64,000 nt of DNA. Origin: an uncultured Ilyobacter sp. (lineage in GTDB: Bacteria > Fusobacteriota > Fusobacteriia > Fusobacteriales > Fusobacteriaceae). The translations under genes were made by a program, and so were the position numbers. This document shows positions 27,933 through 36,789 of this stretch, piece after piece; the stretch's first letter is position 1; every line of letters begins with the position of its first letter. Where the stretch lies: contig NZ_OY764864.1 in NCBI RefSeq assembly GCF_963668515.1, positions 62,001 to 126,000 on the forward strand. The letters run 5' to 3'. The notes under the pieces were generated by a model. That model saw nothing but the letters and a program-made list of their open reading frames with translations. It was not told the origin of the DNA and made no database searches.

Positions 27933-28462
27933 TGAATAGATTTGTACACTATGGACTTGTACTTCTTTCTATAGCTGCTATTTCTGCAGGTATATTGGCA
28001 TCGGTAAATAATATGACAAAAGATGTGATCGCAGCGAATGCAATAAAAGCTGTAAATGAAGCTAGAATAAAGGTTCTACCGGGAGCAGTTTCATTTAATG
28101 AAGAAGAGAAAAAAAGTGTCGAAGGTCTGGATTATGTACCAGGTTATAATGATGGCGGAGAACTGGTTGGTTACGCAGTAACCGTTGCCCAGCCTGGTTA
28201 TGCGGCGAATATAAATTTTGTTTTAGGTTTTGGATCAGAAGGGGACATCAAAGGACTTAATATAATTGGCCATCAGGAAACACCTGGATTGGGATCTAAG
28301 GTATCAGATCCAGATTGGCAGTCCCACTGGATAGGGAAGAAATTAGGATATGAGTTCAATAAATCCACAGATGCATTTGCAGGAGCAACGATTTCTCCTC
28401 AAGCAGTTTACACTGGAATGATGAGAGCTCTTTCTACTTATGAAACTGAGGTGAAGAACTAA
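27932..28462 (+). CDS. rnfG: Rnf complex subunit RnfG
   Basis: 176 residues with one N-terminal membrane anchor (YGLVLLSIAAISAGILASV) and an extracytoplasmic FMN-binding domain. The flavinylation site reads DAFAGATISPQAV; the threonine that receives FMN from ApbE is present, although the small residue before GAT is Ala rather than the common Ser/Thr. Overlaps both neighbours by 1 nt. Confidence 0.94.
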   Translation: MNRFVHYGLVLLSIAAISAGILASVNNMTKDVIAANAIKAVNEARIKVLPGAVSFNEEEKKSVEGLDYVPGYNDGGELVGYAVTVAQPGYAANINFVLGFGSEGDIKGLNIIGHQETPGLGSKVSDPDWQSHWIGKKLGYEFNKSTDAFAGATISPQAVYTGMMRALSTYETEVKN

Positions 28463-29088
28463 TGGGTAAAAAAGAGATGAAAATACTCACTCAGGGACTC
28501 ATAAAAGAGAATCCTGTATTCGTGTTACTTTTAGGACTATGTCCTACACTTGGAGTTACAAGCTCGGCAATAAACGGTTTGGCAATGGGACTAGCAACAA
28601 TGGCTGTACTTGTGTGCTCAAACAGTATAATATCAGCGGTAAAAAAGAGTATTCCGGACAAGGTAAGAATCCCGGCGTATATAATGGTAATAGCCTCACT
28701 GGTTACTATAGTAGAGATGATAATGAAAGCCTATGTGCCTGCTCTTTATGCAGTACTTGGACTATTTATTCCTCTTATAGTTGTTAACTGTATAGTTTTG
28801 GGGAGAGCAGAGAGTTTTGCTGCTAAAAACGGAGTTTTTCTCTCCTTTCTAGATGGAGTAGGAACAGGTCTAGGGTTTGCTTTGGCACTTACACTTCTTG
28901 GAGGAATAAGAGAGATACTTGGAAACGGTTCACTGTTTAATATTTCATTTATCCCTGAAGGGTTTAGTCCTGCACTGATATTCATACTAGCTCCTGGAGC
29001 CTTTATAACTATAGGATGTATAATCGCAACGCAGAATTATATAAAGATAAGAAAAAGCGAGAAAATCCAGAATAGTGTGGAGGTGTAA
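28462..29088 (+). CDS. rnfE: Rnf complex subunit RnfE
   Basis: 208-residue membrane protein, six hydrophobic segments, with the family signatures ENPVFVLLLGLCPTLGVTSS and VNCIVLGRAESFA. RnfE pairs with RnfA in the membrane to bind a shared iron-sulfur centre through conserved Cys. Translationally coupled to rnfG. Confidence 0.95.
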   Translation: MGKKEMKILTQGLIKENPVFVLLLGLCPTLGVTSSAINGLAMGLATMAVLVCSNSIISAVKKSIPDKVRIPAYIMVIASLVTIVEMIMKAYVPALYAVLGLFIPLIVVNCIVLGRAESFAAKNGVFLSFLDGVGTGLGFALALTLLGGIREILGNGSLFNISFIPEGFSPALIFILAPGAFITIGCIIATQNYIKIRKSEKIQNSVEV

Positions 29089-29091
29089 TCT

Positions 29092-29676
29092 GTGGATTTA
29101 GGAAATTTATTTTCAATAATTGTTGGTGCAATATTTATAAATAACTTTATCTTTGCCAAATTCCTGGGTATCTGTCCTTTTATGGGAGTATCTAAAAAAG
29201 TAGAATCATCTATAGGAATGGGTATGGCAGTTGCCTTTGTTATGACTCTGGCCTCTGCAGTAACTTGGATAGTTTACAAGTTTTTATTGGTTCCTTATGG
29301 ACTGGAATATTTACAGACGATAGCATTTATTTTGATAATAGCTTCCCTTGTACAATTTGTAGAGATGGCTATTCAAAAGACATCTCCTCATCTGTATAAA
29401 GCTTTGGGTGTATTTTTACCACTTATAACTACAAACTGTGCTGTACTAGGGGTTGCAATTCTTAATATTCAAGAAGGGTTCAACTTTATTGAAACAGTGG
29501 TAAATGGTTTTGCAGTTGCTATAGGATTTACTCTTGCTCTTGTCCTGTTGGCAGGAATAAGAGAAAGACTTGAATATGCTGATGTACCTAGACCTTTCCA
29601 GGGAGTACCGATAGCATTTATATCGGCAGGACTTCTTGCCATGGCGTTTATGGGATTCAGTGGAATGCAAATCTAG
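29092..29676 (+). CDS. rnfA: Rnf complex subunit RnfA
   Basis: 194-residue, six-helix membrane subunit homologous to Rnf[35 protein letters not shown] and [17 protein letters not shown] start 3 nt after rnfE, preceded by GGAGGTG. Forms the central pseudo-symmetric pair with RnfE. Confidence 0.95.
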   Translation: MDLGNLFSIIVGAIFINNFIFAKFLGICPFMGVSKKVESSIGMGMAVAFVMTLASAVTWIVYKFLLVPYGLEYLQTIAFILIIASLVQFVEMAIQKTSPHLYKALGVFLPLITTNCAVLGVAILNIQEGFNFIETVVNGFAVAIGFTLALVLLAGIRERLEYADVPRPFQGVPIAFISAGLLAMAFMGFSGMQI

Positions 29677-29698
29677 ATTTTTGGGAGGTTAGTCAAAA

Positions 29699-30703
29699 AT
29701 GGAAGCAATATTAATACCAGTTTTGATATTGGGAGGGATAGGACTTTTTATGGGGCTTTTCCTGGCCTTTGCATCAAAGAAATTTGAGGTAGAAGTCAAT
29801 CCCAATGTTGAAAAAATAATGGAAGTTCTCCCGGGAATAAACTGTGGAGCATGTGGTTTTCCTGGATGTGCAGGTTATGCCGAAGCAATAGCTCTAGAGG
29901 GAGCGGAAATAACTTCATGTGCCCCAGGAGGGGCTGCAGTCGTAGAGGCCGTTGGTAAAATAATGGGTCTAACTGCAGATACCGGCGGAGAAAAAATGGT
30001 AGCAAGAGTACTCTGTCAGGGGGATAATACAAGAACAAATAAACTATATGATTTTGATGTTGAACTTAAAAGCTGTGCAACTGCGATGCTGTATTTTGGA
30101 GGAGATAAATCATGCTGGCACTCATGTCTGGGATATGGAGACTGTGCTGCAGTATGTCCTGTAGATGCAATAACCATAACAGATAAAGGTGTGGCTGTAA
30201 TAAATGAAGACAAGTGCGTGTCATGTGAGAAGTGTGTCAAAGAGTGCCCAAAAAGGGTGATATCCATGACTCCACAAAGTCAAAAGGTCACAGTATTATG
30301 CTCCTCAAGGGAAAAAGGTGCAGTAGCTAGAAAGAACTGTAGCGTAGCTTGTATAGGATGCGGTGTCTGTGTAAGGTGCTGTCCTGTAGATGCCATAGAC
30401 TTGAAGAACAACTTGGCTAAAATAGACCCTGAAAAATGTATTCAGTGTGGACTCTGTGCAATCAAGTGCCCTACCAACGCAATAACAAGTGAAGTAAAAG
30501 AGATAAAAAAGGCTGAGATAATCGAGGAAAAATGCGTAGGGTGTACAGCCTGTGCAAGAGTATGTCCAGTCGATGCAATAGAGGGCGAGGTAAAGCAAAA
30601 GCACAAGGTAATCGAAGAAAAATGTATTGGATGTCAGCTTTGCTATGAAAAGTGTAAATTTGGAGCCATAAAAATAAATGTGACTGAGAAAAAAGATAGT
30701 TAA
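29699..30703 (+). CDS. rnfB: Rnf complex subunit RnfB, multi-cluster ferredoxin subunit
   Basis: 334 residues, a N-terminal membrane anchor, then the CGACGFPGC 4Fe-4S domain and a long ferredoxin region with about six CxxCxxCxxxC groups (CVSCEKCVKECP, CIGCGVCVRCCP, CIQCGLCAIKCP, CVGCTACARVCP, CIGCQLCYEKCK). RnfB accepts electrons from reduced ferredoxin. Last gene of the operon, ending at a strong terminator. Confidence 0.95.
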   Translation: MEAILIPVLILGGIGLFMGLFLAFASKKFEVEVNPNVEKIMEVLPGINCGACGFPGCAGYAEAIALEGAEITSCAPGGAAVVEAVGKIMGLTADTGGEKMVARVLCQGDNTRTNKLYDFDVELKSCATAMLYFGGDKSCWHSCLGYGDCAAVCPVDAITITDKGVAVINEDKCVSCEKCVKECPKRVISMTPQSQKVTVLCSSREKGAVARKNCSVACIGCGVCVRCCPVDAIDLKNNLAKIDPEKCIQCGLCAIKCPTNAITSEVKEIKKAEIIEEKCVGCTACARVCPVDAIEGEVKQKHKVIEEKCIGCQLCYEKCKFGAIKINVTEKKDS

Positions 30704-30708
30704 TGTAT

Positions 30709-30745
30709 AAAAGGGAAGGCTGCCTTAGCGTAGCCTTCCCTTTTG
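30709..30745. terminator. Bidirectional terminator between rnfB and the oxidoreductase operon
   Basis: AAGGGAAGGCT pairs with AGCCTTCCCTT, with T-rich ends in both directions. It separates two convergent operons. Confidence 0.85.
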
Positions 30746-30752
30746 CTTTTAA

Positions 30753-31295
30753 TTAAATTTTCAAAGATTTAGATCCCTTTTCAAGAGCTTTTTTATGAAG
30801 AGGAGTGAGTTTAGCTTTTTCACCATCAAAAATTTTTGTAAATGCTTCTATAATCTCTTTTTCTTTTATTGATTTTGTCAGCGCCAGGTAGGCTCCTAAC
30901 ATAACTAGGTTGGAATCCTTTTCAATTCCGCATTCAGATGCAATTTCATTTGCAGGAATATAATATACCTCTATATCCTCCCGACTGACTTTGTCGGATA
31001 TGAGTGAACTGTTGACCAAGAGTCTTCCCCCTGGGACAAGAGATGTTTCAAATTTATCCAGGGAGGGCTTGTTCATAACAATTGCAAAGTCTGCATCGCC
31101 TGAAATTATAGGGGAACCAATTGGTTTTTCTGAAAGAATGACATGACAATTGGCAGTTCCTCCTCTCATCTCAGGTCCATAAGATGGCAGCCAGGACACC
31201 TGTCTGTTATGGAGCATTCCTGCATATGCTATTAATTTTCCAAGAACCATTACACCCTGCCCTCCGAAGCCTGCACAGATTATTTTTTCGGTCAT
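30753..31295 (-). CDS. 2-oxoacid:ferredoxin oxidoreductase, gamma subunit
   Basis: 180 residues of the pyruvate/ketoisovalerate oxidoreductase catalytic (PF01558-like) domain: ICAGFGGQGVMVLGKLIAYA, SWLPSYGPEMRGGTANC. Last gene of the delta-alpha-beta-gamma operon. The enzyme oxidatively decarboxylates 2-oxoacids to acyl-CoA, CO2 and reduced ferredoxin in the cytoplasm. Confidence 0.92.
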   Translation of the reverse strand: MTEKIICAGFGGQGVMVLGKLIAYAGMLHNRQVSWLPSYGPEMRGGTANCHVILSEKPIGSPIISGDADFAIVMNKPSLDKFETSLVPGGRLLVNSSLISDKVSREDIEVYYIPANEIASECGIEKDSNLVMLGAYLALTKSIKEKEIIEAFTKIFDGEKAKLTPLHKKALEKGSKSLKI

Positions 31296-31296
31296 G

Positions 31297-32046
31297 TTAA
31301 TCCTCCTCCTTTTCAGGAGATTTTATAACTCCCAAAGGATAGTAAGGAATCATATTATCCTTTAACCAGTCGAGAGCCTCTATAGGGGTCATGCCCCAGT
31401 TTGTAGGACAGGTAGATAGGACCTCTACAACGGTAAACCCCTCTCCCTTTATCTGAAGCTCAAAGGCTTTTTTTATAGCTTTTTTTGCTTCCCTTACGTG
31501 TTTTGGATCGTGGACAGATACCCTCACTACATAGACGGCCCTCTCTAGAGTAGCAAGAATCTCTGACATTTTGATAGGCATCCCGTGAATTTTTTTATCT
31601 CTTCCATAGGGTGAGGTGGTTGATTTTTGACCGATGAGAGTGGTAGGTGCCATCTGTCCTCCAGTCATTCCATAGACAGCGTTATTCACAAAAATTGTTG
31701 TGAAGTTCTCCCCTCTGAGAGCAGCATGGATTATCTCTGCACATCCGATAGATGCCAGGTCTCCATCTCCCTGGTAAGTGAACACAGTACAATCTAAATT
31801 AACTCTCTTTATGCCTGTGGCCAGAGCAGGAGCTCTTCCGTGGGGTCCTGCCTGCATATCACAATTAAAATATTTGTATGAGAGTGCAGAGCAGCCTACA
31901 GAGGCCACCCCTATACTTTTGTCCAAAACTCCAAGTTCCTCTAAAACTTCTCCTACAAGCCGATGTATAATCCCGTGGGTACATCCTGGGCAGTAGTGAG
32001 TTACTGCATCTGTTAGTCCCTTTGTCTTTTGAAAAACTACCTCCAT
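31297..32046 (-). CDS. 2-oxoacid:ferredoxin oxidoreductase, beta subunit (TPP-binding)
   Basis: 249 residues from the ATG. Conserved HYCPGCTHG and VGCSALSYKY cysteines and the thiamine-pyrophosphate motif GDGDLASIGCAEIIHAALRG with NNAVYGMTGGQMAPTT. The ATG overlaps the alpha-subunit stop codon (TGATG) and is preceded by GGAGGTGG, so the two are coupled. Confidence 0.93.
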   Translation of the reverse strand: MEVVFQKTKGLTDAVTHYCPGCTHGIIHRLVGEVLEELGVLDKSIGVASVGCSALSYKYFNCDMQAGPHGRAPALATGIKRVNLDCTVFTYQGDGDLASIGCAEIIHAALRGENFTTIFVNNAVYGMTGGQMAPTTLIGQKSTTSPYGRDKKIHGMPIKMSEILATLERAVYVVRVSVHDPKHVREAKKAIKKAFELQIKGEGFTVVEVLSTCPTNWGMTPIEALDWLKDNMIPYYPLGVIKSPEKEED

Positions 32047-33107
32047 CACTCACCACCTCCAAGAATCTCCTCTATTTTATCTATGATCTCCTGAGGAGTA
32101 GGTATTACTCCCCCGGTCCTGCCATAAAAATGAACAGGAAGTCTTCCATTTACACCTAGCCTCACATCTTCCACCATCTGCCCTGTACTCATTTCAACTG
32201 TTAAGACCGCCCTGACTCTTTCATGGAGATTTTCTAGCACGTGATAGGGGAAGGGAAAAAGGGTTATAGGTCTCAAAATGCCAACATTTATACCTTTGTT
32301 TTTTAATTTCTCTACGGCACTCTTTAAAATTCTAGAGGTGGTACCATAAGCCACCGCAACAATATCGGCATCCTCTATATTATACTCCTCCCATCTGCAC
32401 TCTTTTTCACATATGAGGTCCATCTTTTTTTTGATTTCCAAAATGTGTTTTTCCAGCCTATGAGAATCGAGGTCTAAAGATGTTATTATATTGGGTTCCC
32501 TTTTTCCCCTTGTACCTGTAGTGGCCCATTTTTTTTCAACGGGAGTTTTTTTGGGGAAATCTTTAAACTCAACGGCTTCCATCATCTGCCCGATCATGCC
32601 GTCTGCCAATATCATGACAGGAGTTCTGTACTTATCAGCTACATCAAAGGCTGCGGGTATGAGATCAACAGCTTCTTGGATGCTTGCAGGGGCAAAAACA
32701 GGCAGGTGATAATCTCCGTGTCCTCCACCTTTCACAGCTTGAAAATAGTCGGCCTGGGCAGGCTGTATTCCCCCCAACCCTGGTCCTGCTCTCATTACGT
32801 TTATGATAAGACAGGGGAGTTCTGCACCAGCAATATAGGATATTCCCTCCTGCTTTAGGGAGATTCCTGGAGAAGATGAAGATGTCATGACCCTGGCTCC
32901 AGAACCGGCAGCACCATAGACCATATTTATAGCTGCAATTTCCGACTCAGCCTGGACAAAGGTCCCTCCTGCCAAAGGAAGCTCCCTCGACATATATTCA
33001 GGTATTTCATTTTGTGGGGTGATTGGATATCCAAAAAAGAATTTACATCCTGCTTTTATAGCAGCTGCAGCCATGGCTTCATTACCTTTCATTAAGACTT
33101 TTGCCAT
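32046..33107 (-). CDS. vorB: 2-oxoacid:ferredoxin oxidoreductase, alpha subunit (VorB-like)
   Basis: 353 residues: FFFGYPITPQNEIPEYM, FVQAESEIAAINMVYGAAG, MTSSSSPGISLKQEGISYIA and GDYHLPVFAPASIQEAVDL. This close pattern is usually annotated as the branched-chain (3-methyl-2-oxobutanoate) enzyme VorB, but 2-oxoglutarate (KorA) specificity cannot be excluded from sequence alone. Confidence 0.88.
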   Translation of the reverse strand: MAKVLMKGNEAMAAAAIKAGCKFFFGYPITPQNEIPEYMSRELPLAGGTFVQAESEIAAINMVYGAAGSGARVMTSSSSPGISLKQEGISYIAGAELPCLIINVMRAGPGLGGIQPAQADYFQAVKGGGHGDYHLPVFAPASIQEAVDLIPAAFDVADKYRTPVMILADGMIGQMMEAVEFKDFPKKTPVEKKWATTGTRGKREPNIITSLDLDSHRLEKHILEIKKKMDLICEKECRWEEYNIEDADIVAVAYGTTSRILKSAVEKLKNKGINVGILRPITLFPFPYHVLENLHERVRAVLTVEMSTGQMVEDVRLGVNGRLPVHFYGRTGGVIPTPQEIIDKIEEILGGGE

Positions 33108-33125
33108 TAAAAAACCTCCTTCCGA

Positions 33126-33341
33126 TCAAATTTTTTCTACCCTTATTGCAAGGTCAGGACACATTATTGCACAGTTTCCACATCCGATGCATTTATCAGG
33201 GTCAGTTACTCCGGCAGGATTATAACCTTTGGAGTTGATCTTGTTCTTTTGAAGAAATACAATATTTACCGGGCAATTTACGGTACAGAGTCCGCATCCT
33301 TTACAGCGTTCCTCATTAAAAGTAACGATACCTTTTCCCAT
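33126..33341 (-). CDS. 2-oxoacid:ferredoxin oxidoreductase, delta (ferredoxin) subunit
   Basis: 71 residues from the ATG that follows AAGGAGG (an in-frame TTG further up lies before the RBS). Two 4Fe-4S motifs: CKGCGLCTVNCP and CIGCGNCAIMCP. It passes electrons from the TPP/Fe-S core to ferredoxin. First gene of the operon. Confidence 0.92.
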   Translation of the reverse strand: MGKGIVTFNEERCKGCGLCTVNCPVNIVFLQKNKINSKGYNPAGVTDPDKCIGCGNCAIMCPDLAIRVEKI

Positions 33342-33522
33342 TTCCGACCTCCTTTTCAATGAATATAATTTTTAACAAATGTTTTTACTAAAGTTTTACG
33401 CAGAGAATTCTCTCTTCCCTTCTTTAAATTAGATTGTCGGATGTCTTTTGTAAATCTTTCTATCGGTGAATGATTTGAGTTTTTATTAAATTGATTTAAA
33501 TTTCCACTTGAAATGATTGCTG

Positions 33523-34130
33523 GTAAATTACTGAATTTATCTGAATATCAGAATCAAAAGATTTTGTCACGAATGGACACTAATAAAAAATGGGGAAATT
33601 AACACGAATAAGGATAAAAGCTTTTGGTCACAGAGAAAAGAAGAGAGTATTACGGAGGAGAGCGATATTAAAGTCAAAAGATTTTATCACGAATGAACAC
33701 CAATAAAAGATAGGGAAATTAACACGAATAAGGACAAAAGCTTTTGGTCACAGAGAAAAGAAGAGAGTATCACGGAGGAGAGCGATATTAAAGTCAAAAG
33801 ATTTTATCACGAATGAACACTAATAAAAGATAGGGAAATTAACACGAATAATAACAAAATCTTTTGGTCACAGAAGACACAGAGACAGGAGAAGAGTTTC
33901 ATAGAGAAGATTTTTTGAATTTTAAAGTCGCAGGGCTTATACAGGAAAGAGCCTGTACTCAGCCGTCCTACAGAATAAGTTCCGCAGGGAACCGAGGACT
34001 GTAGCTCACAAAGGTGATAAAAGAAATATACACTTCCTAGACATTTGAAAATTCTTGATTTTCTTTGGTTACTTTCTTTTATCAAGAAAAGAAAGTAACA
34101 CAGGTTTTCGGAGAAATTCAATAGTTTAAT
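33523..34130 (+). repeat. Composite non-coding repeat element, copy 1
   Basis: Begins with GTAAATTACTGAATTTATCT, followed by 120-bp tandem units, then a copy-specific middle, and ends with the hairpin CTTTGGTTACTTTCTTT...AAAGAAAGTAAC plus ACACAGGTTTTCGG. The same beginning and end recur at 36223-36720. Copy-specific middle is rich in short inverted repeats (e.g. around TCCGCAGGGAACCG). This region and the adjacent 160 bases upstream of the oxidoreductase operon hold no convincing gene. Confidence 0.85.
33555..33880 (+). repeat. Tandem 120-bp repeat, two full units and a partial third
   Basis: Units start at 33555, 33675 and 33795. Each contains AAAAGATTTTRTCACGAATG near the start and CAAAAGCTTTTGGTCACAGA about 65 nt later, so each unit holds two related half-units. 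The last unit changes to AATAATAACAAAATCTTTTG and stops after CACAGAGA. Confidence 0.85.
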
Positions 34131-34183
34131 TTGAAATAAAAGCAGCAACTTGGTTTAAATCAAGTAATTTTTTAGATATCTAA

Positions 34184-34215
34184 AAGAAAAAAGACCGTTT
34201 AAAACAGTCTTTTTT
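34184..34215 (-). terminator. Terminator of nhaC
   Basis: AAAAAAGACCGTTT/AACAGTCTTTTTT hairpin about 35 nt past the nhaC stop on the minus strand; T-rich ends on both strands. Confidence 0.7.
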
Positions 34216-34248
34216 CGAAGGCTTATACAGAAATTATATCAATAAATT

Positions 34249-35589
34249 TTAAACTATGTTTTCTTTGAGTTTCATTTTATAGTTTTGAAATTTAAATGCC
34301 AGTAAACTGCTTATTGGCACAAAATAGAGATAAAATGCATAGGGAATATAAGAATAAAAATTAACTTTTAAAGTCTCCGTTGGCACAAAGGCAGCGATAT
34401 TCCATGGAATCAGGGGAGCTATCATAACTGCTGTATTTTCTATGTCTAAGGCTAATTTTTCCCTGGTGAACCCCAGTTTTTTATAGGCATCTTTTAAAAA
34501 TTGTTCTGTGAGTACAATGGATATGGTCTGACTGCATCCGAATATTCCTGTCAGGACACTTGTTATAGCTGTGCATGAAAACAGCTGAAATCTATTTTTA
34601 GACCTAAGGGATATTTTATTGAATTTTTCAAGCATAGCTGTTTTTTGGAATATTCCGGCTAAGGAGCAAGAGATGAAAACTACTATTCCTGCCTTTATCA
34701 TGGAAATTATTCCTCCGCGATTTAAAATGTTTCCTATCTTAACGCTATTTTCTAATTTAAATCCAAAGATAGAAAAATTTATAACCTCTAAAGGGGTATA
34801 GCTTTGGACTAAAATGGATATAAAAACAGCTGAAAGGATACTTATACTCATGGATTTTTTAACATTTACTTTTAGCAGAGAAGCACCAAAGATTATTGCC
34901 GCTGGAATCAGAGGAATCAAACCTATGCTGAAAACCTCCTTCATACTTTCACCTATGTTTTCATGAGTGAAGGCTATAGGGTTGTCTAAGGACAAAATTA
35001 AATAAAAAAACGCTGAAGCAATCAGGGGAAAAATTTCTGTTTTGAGCATATTTTTTATGTTGGTATAGAGGTCTGTTTCTGTGAGATTGGCAACCAAAAT
35101 AGCACTAGATGACATAGGAGAGCATCTGTCTCCGAAATATGCCCCAGACATAATAGCTCCTGTCACTATTTCAAGCTTTATATTGCCGGCTTTTGCCATC
35201 ACAATTATCGCCATCCCTATTGTGCTCACAGTACCAAAGGAGGTCCCTAAAAGTAGTGATACAGAGGAGACAATGAAAAAAGTGTAAATAATAAAAAAGT
35301 TGGGATTCATAAACTTTATTCCATAATAAACAATGGTCGGTATGGTTCCTGCAGATATCCAAAGGGAGGTCAGAATACCAATAAGAGAAAACACCTGGAG
35401 AACAATAAATGATTTCTTACCACCGTCAAAAATCATTTTTAGGACATCCCTTGCACCATATCCCCTTTTAATAGACAGAAGGGAAAAAACAAAAAGAGCT
35501 ATAAACAGAGGGTATCCGATGAATATCTTATTTATAACAGAAAATATCAAAAGTATAAAAATAAAAGCCATACCTAGCAAAATATCCAT
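34249..35589 (-). CDS. nhaC: NhaC-family Na+/H+ antiporter
   Basis: 446 residues from the ATG after TAGGAGGC; about 11-12 hydrophobic segments. The NhaC-type core includes LLLGTSFGTVSTIGMAIIVM, SGAYFGDRCSPMSSSAIL and, near the end, ENTAVMIAPLIPWNIAAFVP. It exchanges Na+ for protons (or a related couple) across the inner membrane, fitting an organism that runs Na+- or H+-linked Rnf. Divergent from ridA. Confidence 0.88.
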   Translation of the reverse strand: MDILLGMAFIFILLIFSVINKIFIGYPLFIALFVFSLLSIKRGYGARDVLKMIFDGGKKSFIVLQVFSLIGILTSLWISAGTIPTIVYYGIKFMNPNFFIIYTFFIVSSVSLLLGTSFGTVSTIGMAIIVMAKAGNIKLEIVTGAIMSGAYFGDRCSPMSSSAILVANLTETDLYTNIKNMLKTEIFPLIASAFFYLILSLDNPIAFTHENIGESMKEVFSIGLIPLIPAAIIFGASLLKVNVKKSMSISILSAVFISILVQSYTPLEVINFSIFGFKLENSVKIGNILNRGGIISMIKAGIVVFISCSLAGIFQKTAMLEKFNKISLRSKNRFQLFSCTAITSVLTGIFGCSQTISIVLTEQFLKDAYKKLGFTREKLALDIENTAVMIAPLIPWNIAAFVPTETLKVNFYSYIPYAFYLYFVPISSLLAFKFQNYKMKLKENIV

Positions 35590-35702
35590 AGAGCCTCCTA
35601 AAATTATAATGGTCAAACTGATTTTAACTTTAAAAAAAATTTTAATCAACTATTATTTGATTTATAAATATTATTATGTGGGGATCTTATAATGTAAAAT
35701 AG

Positions 35703-35732
35703 TTGGCAGGTATCATGAGAATATGATAGTAT
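35703..35732 (+). promoter_or_regulatory. Promoter with a dyad upstream of ridA
   Basis: TTGGCA and TAGTAT with an 18-bp spacer. The dyad TATCAT-GAGAAT-ATGATA (35711-35728) fills the spacer and overlaps the -10 element, a position where a repressor could act. Confidence 0.5.
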
Positions 35733-35781
35733 TTATGTAACTGAAAATTCAGAAATGAAAATTTTGAGGGGGGAAATTAAA

Positions 35782-36165
35782 ATGGATAAAAAAGTAATAA
35801 ATACAGAAAAGGCACCTGCAGCTTTAGGACCGTATTCGCAGGCTATAGAGGTCAACGGAATGTTGTTTGTATCGGGTCAGATTCCATTTGTGCCAGAGAC
35901 TATGACTTGTATTTCTGATGATGTACAGGAGCAGACAAAACAAGCTCTAGAAAATGTAAAGGCTGTTTTAGAAGAAGCTGGATATTCTCTGAAAGATGTT
36001 GTAAAGGCCGGGGTTTTTATAAAAAATATGGATGATTTTGCAAAGATAAATGAAGTTTATAATGAGTATTTAGGAGATGTAAAACCTGCTAGGGCATGTG
36101 TTGAAGTTGCGAGACTTCCTAAAGATGTAAAAGTTGAAATAGAGGTAATAGCTGTAAAAGGTTAG
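35782..36165 (+). CDS. ridA: RidA family enamine/imine deaminase
   Basis: 127 residues from the ATG after GAGGGGGG. RidA hallmarks: [25 protein letters not shown] and, at the end, [25 protein letters not shown] with the conserved Arg that binds the carboxylate. It hydrolyses reactive 2-aminoacrylate made by PLP enzymes, fitting a serine/threonine fermenter. Monocistronic. Confidence 0.94.
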   Translation: MDKKVINTEKAPAALGPYSQAIEVNGMLFVSGQIPFVPETMTCISDDVQEQTKQALENVKAVLEEAGYSLKDVVKAGVFIKNMDDFAKINEVYNEYLGDVKPARACVEVARLPKDVKVEIEVIAVKG

Positions 36166-36166
36166 G

Positions 36167-36190
36167 GCTGCGTTAGCAGCTTTTTTTTTT
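36167..36190 (+). terminator. Terminator of ridA
   Basis: GCTGC-GTTA-GCAGC followed by ten T residues. Confidence 0.8.
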
Positions 36191-36222
36191 AAAGATAATC
36201 AGCCGAGCTTACCATCTTATGA

Positions 36223-36720
36223 GTAAATTACTGAATTTATCTGAATATCAGAATCAAAAGATTTTGTCACGAATGGACACTAATAAAAGATAGGGAAATT
36301 AACACGAATAAGGACAAAAGCTTTTGGTCACAGAGAAAAGAAGAGAGTATCACGGAGGAGAGCGATATTAAAGTCAAAAGATTTTATCACGAATGAACAC
36401 CAATAAAAGATAGGGAAATTAACACGAATAATAACAAAATCTTTTGGTCACAGAAGACACAGAGAAAAAGAGGGAGTTTCACAGAGTGAAAATAAAAATC
36501 TTTTAATTTTCAGACTACTTTCCCCTTTAAAAAATGCCGTTAAGAAATCATCTTGTGAAATCCACTTTCATTGAAATAAGGAGGTTTACCGACTATATTT
36601 CAATAGAAAGTTAGTTCAGAAGTGATTTTAGGTATTTTTTAGGGGTGCCTTTTCTTTGGTTACTTTCTTTGGGCAAGCAAAGAAAGTAACACAGGTTTTC
36701 GGATAAATTCAATATTTTAT
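36223..36720 (+). repeat. Composite non-coding repeat element, copy 2
   Basis: Same start (GTAAATTACTGAATTTATCT) and same end hairpin (TTTGGTTACTTTCTTT, GGGCAAGC, AAAGAAAGTAAC) as copy 1, in direct orientation, with one full 120-bp unit (36255) and a partial second (36375). The middle part differs from copy 1. The stretch to 36789 is otherwise empty except for an iteron-like word. Confidence 0.85.
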
Positions 36721-36755
36721 GGCTCTATAATATTAATAGGGGGATAAATTAAATT

Positions 36756-36775
36756 TTATTATTGACTATATACAA
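36756..36775 (+). repeat. Iteron-like word in non-coding DNA
   Basis: TTATTATTGACTATATACAA, 17/20 matches to the origin word, 29 kb from rep, just past the stop codon of the leftward gene that follows. Confidence 0.5.
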
Positions 36776-36789
36776 AACAAACCCTTTTT

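Noticed and set aside
33807-34148. 113-residue minus-strand open frame
   Set aside because: It runs through the repeat element and the terminal hairpin, has no ribosome-binding site, and its composition is Leu/Phe/Ser rich without domain features; treated as a shadow of the repeat.
33540-36460. CRISPR array as explanation of the 120-bp tandem units
   Set aside because: Units are long, adjacent without unique spacers, and only two or three per site; no cas genes in the window.
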